Assembly: GCF_017352095.1 (NCBI RefSeq)
Contig: NZ_CP071463.1
Coordinates: 1,178,001-1,242,000 of the forward strand
Source: Natrinema longum
GTDB taxonomy: Archaea > Halobacteriota > Halobacteria > Halobacteriales > Natrialbaceae
Length of the DNA stretch: 64,000 nucleotides
Reading direction: 5' to 3'
Below are positions 43,349 through 52,642 of this stretch, piece by piece. The first letter of the stretch is position 1. Every line of letters begins with the position of its first letter. The translations under genes and the position numbers were made by a program. The notes under the pieces are model-generated. The model made no database searches and was not told where the DNA came from. It worked only from the letters and a program-made list of their open reading frames with translations.

Positions 43349-43978
43349 TCAGCGCGTGTCGATCCCGACGCCGCCGAAGGTATCGTCGGCGATCCGCTCC
43401 TTCGTCGGCTCGGGGCCGACCAGTTCCAGGGCCTCGAGACGCTCGTCGCGGATGGTGAGTGTCCTGGTCGACGCAGTGCCGTGGGTCGGGCCGGCGTCGG
43501 GAGAGACGAGCGGTTCGACGCGGTCGTCGGGTTCGCTCGAGTCGACGGGGACGGGTTCGCTCGAGTCGGTCGCAGTGAGCGCACCGAGTTCGGCCGCAGT
43601 AGCGTCGATCACCTCGCCGTCGGCCCGGACGGTCACGTCGGCGTCGCCGACGAACTCGAACTCGAGGTCCGCGTACGTCGGGGTACCGCCGCCGGCCTCG
43701 TTGAGTTCCCCCATCCCGTTGGAATCGGTGTCCGTGACGTTCGACGCCGGCGTCGCACCGTCCGGATCGGTCGACTCCGCCGTCTCGACGGTTGCGAGGT
43801 CGGCGAACAGTTCGGTCGCCGTCGTGTCGTCGACCGCGTCGTCCGGGATCGGATCGTGAGCGCCGGCATCGTCCTCGAGGAGGTCGTCGGTCGAGTCGAC
43901 GCCGAACTCGGCGAGGACGGCGTCGGGATCGGGATCGACGTCCTCGAAAACGTTTGTTACTGTCGGGTCGGTACTCAT
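43349..43978 (-). CDS. Acidic haloarchaeal protein, unknown function
   Basis: A 209-residue, very acidic protein. MSTDPTVTNVFEDVDPDPDA and VLAEFGVDSTDDLLED open it, followed by a Ser/Asp-rich middle and a beta-rich segment (TYADLEFEFVGDADVTVRAD) and the C-terminal RTLTIRDERLEALELVG. Composition and codon use are clearly coding. I know of no defined function. It lies between the tnaA and aspartate kinase genes on the same strand but with wide gaps. Confidence 0.72.
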   Translation of the reverse strand: MSTDPTVTNVFEDVDPDPDAVLAEFGVDSTDDLLEDDAGAHDPIPDDAVDDTTATELFADLATVETAESTDPDGATPASNVTDTDSNGMGELNEAGGGTPTYADLEFEFVGDADVTVRADGEVIDATAAELGALTATDSSEPVPVDSSEPDDRVEPLVSPDAGPTHGTASTRTLTIRDERLEALELVGPEPTKERIADDTFGGVGIDTR

Positions 43979-44163
43979 GCTCCCGTCTGCACCGTTCACC
44001 CCCTTCGTTACGGTTTTGCTACCAGTGTATTAACGATCGAATACTCCGGTGGCTATGACAGTAATCGGTTGTTAGAGGCGGCCCCACGCCGAATTCGCCG
44101 GGCCGAAACTGGAGGGCGATTTCCGCGCGGGTGCGTGAGACGAACCCAGCAGGATCGCTCGAG

Positions 44164-45342
44164 CTAGAACAGGTTCTGGGTTAGTTCGAGGGTCTCCTCG
44201 CGGTCGTCCCAGTCGACGAAGAGGGCGACGCTGGTCGCGCTCGTGATGATGTCCTGGAGATGAATGCGGGCCTCGGCGAGGGGGTTGACGATCTCGCTGA
44301 TGATTCCCGGCTGGTTTGGGAGTTCCCCGCCGGTCACCCGGATGACGGCGATCGGCGAGTCGACGGTGACGCTCGAGAGTTCGTCGCGGGCGATGACCTC
44401 GCGGTGGAGGATGTTCTCGGCACGTTCGGCTTCTTCCTCGTCGATGTAGAACGTGACCGTGTCCATTCCGCTGGCGACGGCGTCGACGTTGATGTCGCTT
44501 TCGGCGAGTGCTTCCGAGAGGTGATTGAAGATCCCGGGCTGATTTCGAATGGCTCGACCGGCGACGGTCAGACAGGCCAGTGGCCGCTCGCGGAGGTCGA
44601 CGAGGTTTCTGAACTCGCCTTCGATGCTCGTCCCGCCCGACAGCAGATCGCCGTGCTGGTAGTGGACGACACGAACGTCGAGTTTCCCGTCCTTGTACGA
44701 CAGTGCAGAGGGTGCGACGACCTCAGCGCCCCGGAACGAGAGGTTTCGGAGTTCGTCGACGGAAATCTCGCCGACGTTGCGGGCACCTTCGACGACGTGG
44801 GGGTCGCCGGTCATGACGCCCTCGACGTCGGTCACGATGACGACCTCGTCGGCGTCCATGTACTTGCCCATCATGACCGCCGTCGTGTCGCTGCCGCCCC
44901 GACCCAGCGTCGTGATCGAGCCGTCCGGCCCCTCCGCTAGAAAGCCAGTGATGACCGGCACCGTCTCGTCGAGTTCCGCGGCGACCTCCTGTGCGCGTTT
45001 CTGGGTCTCCTCGACGTTGACCTCGCCGTACTCGTCGGTGACGACGGGCCACCGATCGCTTCCGGGCTCGAGGAACATCGCGTCGATGCCCCGAGCCGAC
45101 AGCGCGGCCTTGAGCATCCGAACCGACGTCCGTTCGCCCATGCTGACGATCTGGGCGCGGTCGGCTTCGTCGGTCTCGAAGCTGATCTCCTCGAGGAGGT
45201 CGTCGGTCGTCGATCCCATCGCGCTCGCGACGACGGCGATCTCGTGGCCGTCCTCGACGGCCGCAGCGATCGAATCCGCGGCACGGTTGATCCGGTCGCC
45301 GCTTCCGAGGCTTGTTCCGCCGAACTTGGCTACGACACGCAT
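44164..45342 (-). CDS. lysC: Aspartate kinase
   Basis: A 392-residue enzyme for the first step of lysine, threonine and methionine synthesis. VVAKFGGTSLGSGDRIN opens the kinase domain, with FLAEGPDGSITTLGRGGSD and VVIVTDVEGVMTGDP for substrate and ATP binding. Two ACT domains follow (about 255-390; IRNQPGIFNHLSEALAESD and LPNQPGIISEIVNPLAEAR), which probably bind an inhibitory amino acid. The length is slightly short but complete. Symbol by function; monofunctional form. Confidence 0.96.
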   Translation of the reverse strand: MRVVAKFGGTSLGSGDRINRAADSIAAAVEDGHEIAVVASAMGSTTDDLLEEISFETDEADRAQIVSMGERTSVRMLKAALSARGIDAMFLEPGSDRWPVVTDEYGEVNVEETQKRAQEVAAELDETVPVITGFLAEGPDGSITTLGRGGSDTTAVMMGKYMDADEVVIVTDVEGVMTGDPHVVEGARNVGEISVDELRNLSFRGAEVVAPSALSYKDGKLDVRVVHYQHGDLLSGGTSIEGEFRNLVDLRERPLACLTVAGRAIRNQPGIFNHLSEALAESDINVDAVASGMDTVTFYIDEEEAERAENILHREVIARDELSSVTVDSPIAVIRVTGGELPNQPGIISEIVNPLAEARIHLQDIITSATSVALFVDWDDREETLELTQNLF

Positions 45343-45564
45343 GCTGACACCTCACTGACCGCGTGCGTGACGGTGGTGTGACTCATACTCGGTCAGTTAC
45401 CAGAGCGTGCAGATAACTGTGTCCCATCGGTCGCGTTTTTAGTGCTCGCTTGATCCGTCGCTTCCGTGACTCGAATGCAAGCGCCCCGTCGGTTCGGGCC
45501 GACCGGATCTAGCCAGCGATCCGCGACCGGGGTTTATTATTGTGCGCGCCATTACCATACGTCG

Positions 45565-46002
45565 ATGAACGTACGGGACGCACTCGAGGCCGATGCCAAC
45601 GCCCTCGCGTCGATCGCGGACTCCCCGACGGACGTGATGCGAAATCTCGTCCACGACCGGACGGTACGCGTCGCCGAGGACGGGACGCACGACCCGAACG
45701 CGGACGTATCGGACTCGCAATACGACGGCTCCGATCCGGAGGACCTCCTCGGATTCATTAGCTTCGACGCTCGCGAGGACACCGTCCACGTCACCCAACT
45801 CGACGGAACGAGCGAGGCCTGCAAACGGTTGCTGGCCGAACCCGTCCGGTTCGCCGAACGGGAGTCGATGGCCGTCGAACTACTGGCGTCGCAGGACGCC
45901 ACCCCCATCGAGAACGCTGCCCGAGAGCTGGGCTTCGAGCGACGCGGGCGCGGCCCACAGTTCGACGGCTCCCCGACGGTTCGATTTCGACTCGAGCCAT
46001 AG
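45565..46002 (+). CDS. GNAT-like acetyltransferase, divergent
   Basis: A 145-residue protein with GNAT-like layout: MNVRDALEADANALASIAD at the start, a central strand (LLGFISFDAREDTVHVTQLD), a divergent region where the acetyl-CoA loop would be (EACKRLLAEPVRFAERESMA), and a typical final helix and strand (IENAARELGFERRGRGPQF). The canonical RxxGxG/A is not evident, so acetyl-CoA use is uncertain. Start chosen at the GNAT-like N-terminus. Confidence 0.78.
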   Translation: MNVRDALEADANALASIADSPTDVMRNLVHDRTVRVAEDGTHDPNADVSDSQYDGSDPEDLLGFISFDAREDTVHVTQLDGTSEACKRLLAEPVRFAERESMAVELLASQDATPIENAARELGFERRGRGPQFDGSPTVRFRLEP

Positions 46003-46266
46003 GACGGTCTTCGGACCCCAATCCCGGACGGGCCGCCGGCCGATGTGGAGGCCACGCTTCGGTTTTTCGGGCTGACGGGCCGCATCCGGACTGTTCGAGT
46101 GTCTGACTCGCGCTGTGCTCCGGATCGGCCGCCCGTGATCCGGTCCGTACGGAGCCGGCCGCCACCCGAGCCGGTCCGCGGGTGGTTCGCCCTTCGGAGG
46201 ACGAATCGCCCGCCGTTTCGGGAATCGGACCAAATCAGGTTTACTCGGGTACTTCCAAGAGCGAAT

Positions 46267-46857
46267 ATGGACGAACCGACTTCGTCGTTCGCTACCGATC
46301 GAAAACCGACTCGTCGAACCGTGCTGGGTGCCGTCGGAGGTGGCGCGCTCGGATCGATCGCCGGCTGCCTCGGTGGGGACGAGACGGCAGACGTTCCAGC
46401 GCCGATCAGTATCGCCGACGATCGGGGGTGTGACAACTGCACGATGATCATCGGGAACTACCCCGGTCCGGCCGGACAGGCACACTACGAGGATCCGACG
46501 GCAGTGCTCGAGGAGGATCGACCGGCCCAGTTCTGTAGCTCGCTGTGTACGTACGCGTTCACCTTCAAGCAGGACGTCGATCCGACGGTCAGCTACCTCA
46601 CGGACTACTCGACGCTCGAGTACGACATCGAGGAGGGCGACGACGGTCCCGTGATCTCCCGCCACCTCGACGCCGACGGGTTCGGGGACCGATCGGGGCT
46701 CACCCTGATCGCCGGCAGCGACGTGGGCGGTGCGATGGGAGACTCGCTCGTTCCGTTCAGCGACGGCGACGACGCCGCGGCGTTCCAGGAGGAACACGGC
46801 GGCGACAGCTACGATCACGACGAGATCACGCAGGAACTCGTCATGTCGATGATGTAA
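46267..46857 (+). CDS. nosL: NosL-family lipoprotein
   Basis: A 196-residue secreted protein. TDRKPTRRTVLGAVGGGALG is a twin-arginine signal and SIAGCLGG a lipobox, giving a membrane-anchored lipoprotein outside the cell. GCDNCTMIIGNYPGPAGQ matches the CxxM copper-binding region of NosL, a Cu(I) chaperone for nitrous oxide reductase. Additional Cys residues occur in FCSSLCTYAF. It converges on the nosDFY genes. No nosZ is in the window. Confidence 0.92.
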   Translation: MDEPTSSFATDRKPTRRTVLGAVGGGALGSIAGCLGGDETADVPAPISIADDRGCDNCTMIIGNYPGPAGQAHYEDPTAVLEEDRPAQFCSSLCTYAFTFKQDVDPTVSYLTDYSTLEYDIEEGDDGPVISRHLDADGFGDRSGLTLIAGSDVGGAMGDSLVPFSDGDDAAAFQEEHGGDSYDHDEITQELVMSMM

Positions 46858-46958
46858 CGCGCCACCACCCACGCCAGGAGCGCGAGCGAAGCTGTCGGGG
46901 ACGAGATGGTGTCACCGACCGGAATCAAAGCTCGAAACGACCGACCGTTTTCAGGACG

Positions 46959-47855
46959 TCATCGGTTCAGTACCCACGCCGCGAACCCGAGCGAACCGAT
47001 CGTCCAGCCGGCGAGACTCGCCAGGCTCGCGATCGGCGAGGCGACCGCCGGCCCAGTCCCCGCCGCGACGACGATCGCACTGTCGAAGACGAGACCTCGG
47101 TACGCGCTGAGCGGGCTGACCGCGAGCGAGTAGACGAGTTCCGCGTCGCCGATCGCGCCGGCCGACACCCCGAACGCGATCGCCAGGTCGAACCCGACCA
47201 ACAGGACGACGAGCGCGACGACCGCCAGCGCGAGCGCGCTTCGCGTCCCGCTGACTGCCGCGGAGATCGCGATCGCGACGGCGAGCACCGCCAGCGCGAA
47301 CAGCAGCGTCAGGACGATGAAGCGAGCAAACAGGATCGGGGAGTCAGCGCCCGAGTGTGACGCGTACATCGACAGCGCGTCGCTCTCGGAGCGAGCCACC
47401 GCGGCGGCGACGACCGCCAGCGGGACGACGACGGTGACGAGGAGGCCGATCGCCCGCCCGACGTAGACGCCGAGGACGATCTCGCGGTTCGAGACGGGAT
47501 AGGTCTCCAGCACGTCGAGTTCGCCGCGTTGCTCGTCGCCGAGGATGGCGCGATACCCGAACGCGACGGCGACCACTGGAACGAGCAACTCCAGTGGCGT
47601 GAGCAGGTCGACCAGGGTCGGGACGTAGCCGGCCCGCACGCTCCCACCGACCCAGGCGATCCCCAGCAGGACGGCAGTGAACGCGATCCCGAGCACGAGG
47701 AACGTCCGGTTCCGACGGATCGTCCGGAGCTCTCGAGCGACGATCGTCGCGAGGAGGTGTTTCGAGTCGGGTGCCGTCGGCCGCGAGCGATCGGTCTCGC
47801 TCACCTCCTCGCGGACGGCCGATTCGGGTTCCGAGGTCCCTAGCTCGCCGCTCAT
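46959..47855 (-). CDS. nosY: NosY-type ABC-2 permease
   Basis: A 298-residue membrane protein with an acidic N-terminal tail and about six helices. LATIVARELRTIRRNRTFLV starts the membrane part, and AVAFGYRAILGDEQRGELDV is typical of NosY-like ABC-2 permeases. With NosF and NosD it would form the complex that helps assemble the copper centre of nitrous oxide reductase, probably by providing a sulfur or copper species outside the cell. Its start overlaps the nosF stop by four bases. Confidence 0.88.
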   Translation of the reverse strand: MSGELGTSEPESAVREEVSETDRSRPTAPDSKHLLATIVARELRTIRRNRTFLVLGIAFTAVLLGIAWVGGSVRAGYVPTLVDLLTPLELLVPVVAVAFGYRAILGDEQRGELDVLETYPVSNREIVLGVYVGRAIGLLVTVVVPLAVVAAAVARSESDALSMYASHSGADSPILFARFIVLTLLFALAVLAVAIAISAAVSGTRSALALAVVALVVLLVGFDLAIAFGVSAGAIGDAELVYSLAVSPLSAYRGLVFDSAIVVAAGTGPAVASPIASLASLAGWTIGSLGFAAWVLNR

Positions 47856-48589
47856 GCGCGCTCACCCTGGACCCGGACGGTGTCGAGGTCGCCGCCGATG
47901 GCGGTCTCGTAGACCGACCACAGCGAGTCGACGTCGAACTCGTCTTGCAGGTCCGCGATCACGCCCTGCCGCACGATCCGTCCGTTGGAGAGCACCAGCA
48001 CCCGATCGGCGGCCCGTTCGACGAGTTCCAGGTCGTGGGAACTCAACAGGACCGCGATCCCGTCGTCGGCGAGGTCCGCCGCGACGTCGAAGACGTGCAT
48101 GCTCATCCCCGGGTCCAGCCCGCTGCCGGGTTCGTCGAGGACGACCACCGGAGGGTCGCCGATCGTCGCCTGCGCGATGCCGAGTAACCGCGTCATACCG
48201 CCGGAGAGGGCTTCGACCGGTCGATCGGCCGCGTCAGCGAGGCCGACCCGATCCAGGTGGGTCATCGCAGCGGTTTCGTCGGCACCGACGAGCGACGCGT
48301 AGAACTGCAGCGTCTCGAGCGTCGTGAACCCGGGACGGAACGCGGGGTGTTGGGGCAAGTAGCCGATCCGTCGTGCTGTGTCTGGTCCGTGGTACGCGAT
48401 CTCGCCCGCGGTCGGCTCGTGGAGCCCGGCGAGCGATCGAATCAACGTCGTCTTGCCGGAGCCGTTCGGGCCGATCAGCGCGGTCACGGTTCCGCGATGG
48501 AGGGTCGCGGAGACGTCCTGGAGGACGGAGACCGCGCCGTAGTCGTGATCGATGTCGATCGCCTCGAGTATCGGTGGTGTATCAGTCAT
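47852..48589 (-). CDS. nosF: NosF-type ABC ATPase
   Basis: A 245-residue ABC ATPase: Walker A LIGPNGSGKTTLIRSL, signature LSGGMTRLLGIAQ, Walker B VVVLDEPGSGLDP and the H-loop VLLSSHDLELV. It is coupled to nosD upstream (8-base overlap) and nosY downstream. The upstream extension of the open frame is antisense-like; MTDTPPILEAIDIDHDYG is the natural start. Confidence 0.92.
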   Translation of the reverse strand: MTDTPPILEAIDIDHDYGAVSVLQDVSATLHRGTVTALIGPNGSGKTTLIRSLAGLHEPTAGEIAYHGPDTARRIGYLPQHPAFRPGFTTLETLQFYASLVGADETAAMTHLDRVGLADAADRPVEALSGGMTRLLGIAQATIGDPPVVVLDEPGSGLDPGMSMHVFDVAADLADDGIAVLLSSHDLELVERAADRVLVLSNGRIVRQGVIADLQDEFDVDSLWSVYETAIGGDLDTVRVQGERA

Positions 48590-50516
48590 GGGTCGTCCGT
48601 GTCGTCTCGTAGCATGTCCAGGCATCGTCGGCCCACTCGGTGCGCTCGAGCAGGTCCGGGTTGTTCGGCTCGCAGGTCGGTGCCTGATCGACGATACTGC
48701 CGGTTCGCATCCCGGGGACCGAACCCTCGAGTCCGCCGAGGGCCCTGAGCGCGGGTGCCCGGACGAGCGTCGGTGCACCGTCCGTCCGGTGCAAGTGCCC
48801 GTCGACGGCGTCCGTGGGGGCATACGACAGGTCGGCCCGGTCGCCGTCGGCGACGGTGGCACTGCCCTGCCAGTAGTTGCCTGTGTCGCCGTCGCTCCAG
48901 ACCCGGAGCGGCCCCGACCGCACGTCGGCGTGTGCGTCGTTCCCGACGAAGTCGTTTCCGACGACGCGGTTCGTCGGGAGCATGGAGAAGACCTCCGTCC
49001 CCAGGTCGTTGCCGGCGATCACGTTGTCCTCGTAGATCGACGCGGTCGAGCCGACGAGAAGCCCGATGTCGGAATCCGTGAGGAGGTTCGATGCGATGTA
49101 GGTATCGCTCCCGCCAGTCGTGAGGGCGTACCCCGTGTCCCGGACCGTGTTCCCGACGACCGCGTTTCGAACGGGCCCGGTCATGATATAGATCCCGGTG
49201 TGCTCCTGACCACGAAGCTCGTTGTCCGCGATCAGGGCGTCGTTCGTGTGCATCACGTGGACGCCGAGCTTGTTCCCCTCGATCTCGTTCGAGCGAACGA
49301 CTGCGGTCGGGGACCGATACAGGTAGATGCCGTTCCTGCTGCCTAGGACCGTCGAGTTCTCGACGACGACCGGCGAGTGGTACAGCAGCATGCCGGCGAG
49401 TCCCTCGGTCGGGTCGTCGGTCCCCGTTACCGTGACGTTCCGGATGACGGCGTCCGTGCTGTCGTACGTGATGATCCCGCTCGCCGGGGTATCGATTCGG
49501 ACGTCCTCGACCAGGAGACCCTCGGCGGTATAGGCCCCGATTCCGGCGTCGGTGCCGGCGTAGTACTTCGTGAAGGTGGCGTCCCAGGCCTCGTCGTCCA
49601 TCTCGACGGGGAGTTCCTCGGCGTCTCTCGTCTTGTTTCCGACGCCCTCGATATCGAGTCCCCGGATCGCGGCCCGATCGGTCGTGACGGTGATGACGGT
49701 GCTGTTGCCGTCGCCACGGATCGTCGCGTTCCCCTCGCCGGCGAGCGTGATCGGACGATCGATCTCGATCGTCTCCGCGTAGGTCCCCTCCGGGACGACG
49801 ACGGTGGTGTTCGCCGGCGCGTCGTCGATCGCCGCCTGGATCGTGTCCGCGTCGTCACCGACGACGACCGATGTCGGCCGTTCCGTGGCTCCCGCGGCCG
49901 CTTCGACCCGCTCGTCGGCCAGGTCGCGCCGATCGTCGACGCGTTCGCGGGCGATGCTCGCGTCGTCGCTCTCGAAGGGGACCTCGAGCAGCGAGTCCCA
50001 CGCGTGGACCGTGCCGCCGTGAGTTCGGGCGAACGCTGCCGCTTCGTCGCGATCGGCGAACGAGACGACGGTGTCCCCGGCGGGCGTTCGTGCGTCGCTG
50101 TCGACGACGTACCACGCCTCTTCGGCCTCGATCCAGCCGGGCGATCGATCCGTGACCGGATACCCCTCCTCGGTCAACTCGATCCCCGTCCCGCCGTAAT
50201 CGCTGACGTACACCGCCAGCGAGTGGCCGAACCGCTGTTCGTGGTCCGGTCCGCGCCGGTCTTCGACGAACGTTTCGACGCCGTAGTAGCCGACGACGTA
50301 CTGGTACTGCGAGTAGAACACCTGTGCGCGGGGGAGCGAGACGTCGTCGCCGAGCGCGTACTCGGCCTCGAGCGTGAGGCCGACCGGCACCGTCTCGTCG
50401 AACGCGACGGGATCGGGCGTCGTCGACCCGACGTCGACGGCGAACAGCCCGACGCTGGCCAGCACGACGACGACGAGAAGCCCCAGAAATATCGTATTAC
50501 GAGATCGGACGGGCAC
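48582..50516 (-). CDS. nosD: NosD-type copper-processing beta-helix protein
   Basis: A 644-residue protein with an N-terminal membrane or signal helix (NTIFLGLLVVVVLASVGLF). About residues 30-190 include a NosL-like segment (WYVVDSDARTPAGDTVVSF, FADRDEAAAFARTHGG), then a long parallel beta-helix with pectate-lyase-like repeats (SVVVGDDADTIQAAIDDAP onward; GNATIRGDGNSTVITV). This fusion of a NosL-like domain with NosD is notable. I chose a GTG start giving MPVRSRNTIFLG, because a TATA-like element lies about 29 bases upstream. Confidence 0.88.
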   Translation of the reverse strand: MPVRSRNTIFLGLLVVVVLASVGLFAVDVGSTTPDPVAFDETVPVGLTLEAEYALGDDVSLPRAQVFYSQYQYVVGYYGVETFVEDRRGPDHEQRFGHSLAVYVSDYGGTGIELTEEGYPVTDRSPGWIEAEEAWYVVDSDARTPAGDTVVSFADRDEAAAFARTHGGTVHAWDSLLEVPFESDDASIARERVDDRRDLADERVEAAAGATERPTSVVVGDDADTIQAAIDDAPANTTVVVPEGTYAETIEIDRPITLAGEGNATIRGDGNSTVITVTTDRAAIRGLDIEGVGNKTRDAEELPVEMDDEAWDATFTKYYAGTDAGIGAYTAEGLLVEDVRIDTPASGIITYDSTDAVIRNVTVTGTDDPTEGLAGMLLYHSPVVVENSTVLGSRNGIYLYRSPTAVVRSNEIEGNKLGVHVMHTNDALIADNELRGQEHTGIYIMTGPVRNAVVGNTVRDTGYALTTGGSDTYIASNLLTDSDIGLLVGSTASIYEDNVIAGNDLGTEVFSMLPTNRVVGNDFVGNDAHADVRSGPLRVWSDGDTGNYWQGSATVADGDRADLSYAPTDAVDGHLHRTDGAPTLVRAPALRALGGLEGSVPGMRTGSIVDQAPTCEPNNPDLLERTEWADDAWTCYETTRTTHD

Positions 50517-50539
50517 GTTCGACGGTTGGTCTCTGCGAG

Positions 50540-50549
50540 AAATATACCA
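50540..50549 (-). promoter_or_regulatory. TATA-like promoter of nosDFY
   Basis: On the minus strand the sequence reads tggtatattt, about 29 bases before the GTG start of nosD. This suggests a leaderless three-gene message. I see no obvious FNR- or NarL-like operator beside it. Confidence 0.45.
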
Positions 50550-50774
50550 TCTGGTTCTCATCTCGAACGAACATGTGTATTCGATCACACTTGGGGCGTG
50601 GGGAATCGACGACCGCTCCCGCCACGCCGTTGGTTCGGAAGCGTGCAAACTCTTGCTCGGCGCTGACGGAGAACAGCCAAAACGCGCGGGGTCATCAGAC
50701 AGCTGTTAGTCGTCCCAAGAAACGCTCGTCCGAACGGTTCCGAATCGATGTCCCGGATTTTCGATGAAAGAGCC

Positions 50775-50900
50775 ATGCCAGACGACTTCGATCCCCTCGC
50801 CCCAGCACAGGCCCTGTAGATGCCCCTCGACGCACGTCGTCACGAACTCGAGTACGGTCCAGGCGATGGTAACCGCATCCAGCTCCTCGAGGGAACGGGT
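50775..50900 (+). pseudogene. Decayed N-terminus of a tyrosine integrase
   Basis: Starting at an ATG the frame reads MPDDFDPLAPAQAL, a TAG stop, then MPLDARRHELEYG. This matches the usual N-terminus of haloarchaeal integrases (compare MSDNLEPIGPEQAVEMYIEG in the intact integrase at 52643-53680), with the stop where a Glu codon is expected. After about 40 codons the similarity continues only in another frame, so there is a frameshift too. The rest is missing. It marks an older integration event. The remainder of the 50517-50988 gap shows nothing else I can support. Confidence 0.6.
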
Positions 50901-50988
50901 GGTCCCGTCGACACCCCGTGCAGTGTCGGTGGACGAGGACGTGGTCGTTGGACGGTCTCGGATTCAGCCGAGACGAAGGCAGTCAGCG

Positions 50989-51870
50989 TCATCGTTCACG
51001 TCCACGACCGGAGAGACGTTCGTCGTACTGGATGTCCGTGACCCGTCCCTGCCACGCGTGTACGTCGCCGTCTGGAAGATGCCAGACGACCTCCCCCGCC
51101 GTCGGCACACGCACGCCGTTCCGCGTCTCGTAGTTCCGCCAGTAGCCGGACCAGGGCGTCTGCTCGTACCCGTCGTCCACGCGTCGATACCGATCGGCGT
51201 GGACCCTGGCTACCTCGTCGTCCTCGTTGAACGAGAACGTGAGGGTGGCGGATACGTCTCCGTCTTCGACGGTCGCGTTCGCCGTACTGTCGTCGATCGA
51301 CTCCCACTCGACGCCCGCTGTGGGAAGGAGCGCGGTCGGATACCAGACGGCCTCGGCGAGATAGCGCATCAATTCTGCTTCTTCTAACTCCGGACTCGAA
51401 GTGGCCCTGTCGAGCGGGATGACACCGAACAGGGACACGCTCGCAGTGCCCTCCCAGTCACGGAACAGGTCACGGACACGCAACGAGAGAAGCGGGGCGA
51501 GTTTGATCGACGCGTCCCAATAGAACCCTGGCGGGTCTACGGTGACGTGCTGTGTCGCAGTGAACGATTTCCACGGCGACGACGCATCACCCAGGCGCAG
51601 TTTGCCGCTCTGCTCGAGGCGGACCGAGTCGACGTAGGGTTGCCCCTCACGAAGTGCGTTGGCCAGGTACGCGCGGACGGGGTCGGGGACTCCCGCTAAA
51701 TCGTCTTCGGTGAACGCCGCTTCGCGCCCGACGTTCGCAGGCTGACGGAGTTCGTCCACGCGCCGGGCCGTCTCACGCTGCCGCCAGACGGTGCCGACGA
51801 GACCGACGACGAGGAGGGCGACGCCTGCACTGAGAAGACGTTTGAGAACACGGACGTGATGCATAGCCAC
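50989..51870 (-). CDS. DUF6544/DUF6920-like membrane-anchored protein
   Basis: A 293-residue protein with one N-terminal membrane helix (LLSAGVALLVVGLVGTVW) and a soluble part with YLANALREGQPYVDSVRLEQ and GFYWDASIKLAPLLSLRVRD, matching a widespread family of unknown function (recalled as DUF6544/DUF6920). TPWSGYWRNYETRNGVRVPT near the end is also typical. It lies between the decayed and the intact integrase genes and may be accessory. The start may be two codons later. Confidence 0.82.
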   Translation of the reverse strand: MAMHHVRVLKRLLSAGVALLVVGLVGTVWRQRETARRVDELRQPANVGREAAFTEDDLAGVPDPVRAYLANALREGQPYVDSVRLEQSGKLRLGDASSPWKSFTATQHVTVDPPGFYWDASIKLAPLLSLRVRDLFRDWEGTASVSLFGVIPLDRATSSPELEEAELMRYLAEAVWYPTALLPTAGVEWESIDDSTANATVEDGDVSATLTFSFNEDDEVARVHADRYRRVDDGYEQTPWSGYWRNYETRNGVRVPTAGEVVWHLPDGDVHAWQGRVTDIQYDERLSGRGRER

Positions 51871-52642
51871 AGGTCAACGGCCGGCAATAAAGAGGATTCT
51901 ACTGCCGGTCGCGAATCGGCGAGAACGACGCTACGAGTTGTGGGCTACTTTCTCGAGAGTGAATCACCGGCGCACAGCCACCAACCGACCGCGATCACAG
52001 GCTATGGGACGAGATTCGACCCGACGACCGTTACCCGCAACGACATCGGAATCGGGGCGATCGCCACACCGCTCGCACTCGTCGGTTCGACGAGGCGACT
52101 CGTCGCGACCCACCGTTCTCGTCGAACGGGTTCGCTCTGTGATCGCCGTTCTCCAGTGGAAGCGATGCCCTTTTTCGAGTGTTGTCAAACGTTGTCGTAC
52201 GTAACTCATCCCTCCCTTCTCGCGGGTGTCACTGACTTCGGGTTCGTTCCGTTTCTCGACGTCGTACAGCCGACTCGCCGGGACGAACCCGTTACGCATC
52301 GGCTTCACCTCCGTGACGACCGGGTGATGTCTCTGGGCCCGGAACCAGTCGCTGGTTCGGTTCCAGTTCAGAGGTCGGTGCGTCCGAAGTATAGAATAAC
52401 CGTTTCGGACCGTTTAGACGGGATTTCGTAGCCGAATTCGATTCGGCCACGCTTCGGGTCTTTTGCGGATGGGCCCTGACGGATTCGTAACTACGCCGAC
52501 GGCTCGCTTCGCTCGCCATCGTCTAGTTCGAATCGTCAGCGATCAATTCCTCGAGCCTCGCGAACTGCTCGGCTCGCTCCATGGGCCCTGACGGGACTGG
52601 ACCCCACAGGTACTGCTACGTTCGTAATCTCGTGAATCATGG
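51871..52642. other. 770-base gene-poor junction left of the provirus
   Basis: No complete gene is credible here. On the minus strand, 52523-52615 encodes a short fragment (YLWGPVPSGPMERAEQ, then FARLEELIADDSN and stop) that looks like a genuine protein C-terminus. An AT-rich stretch occurs at 52385-52400. A minus-strand frame at 51964-52308 has a Cys pair (CERCGDRP), but its composition is doubtful. Two 14-base direct repeats lie at the right side. Confidence 0.45.
52469..52594. repeat. 14-base direct repeat pair beside the integrase
   Basis: ATGGGCCCTGACGG occurs at 52469-52482 and 52581-52594, 112 bases apart and close to the 3' end of the integrase gene. Read on the minus strand each ends in CAGGGCCCAT, like an acceptor stem end. 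They are candidates for the attachment core or integrase arm sites; a right-end copy would lie outside the window. Confidence 0.4.

Noticed and set aside
49377-50666. 429-codon + strand frame opposite nosD
   Set aside because: Asp/Arg/Val-rich antisense of a beta-helix repeat gene; NosD itself has signal helix and family repeats.
51964-52308. Minus-strand frame with a CxxC pair in the provirus junction
   Set aside because: Only one short Cys pair and otherwise Arg/Ser/Thr-rich sequence; coding character is not convincing.
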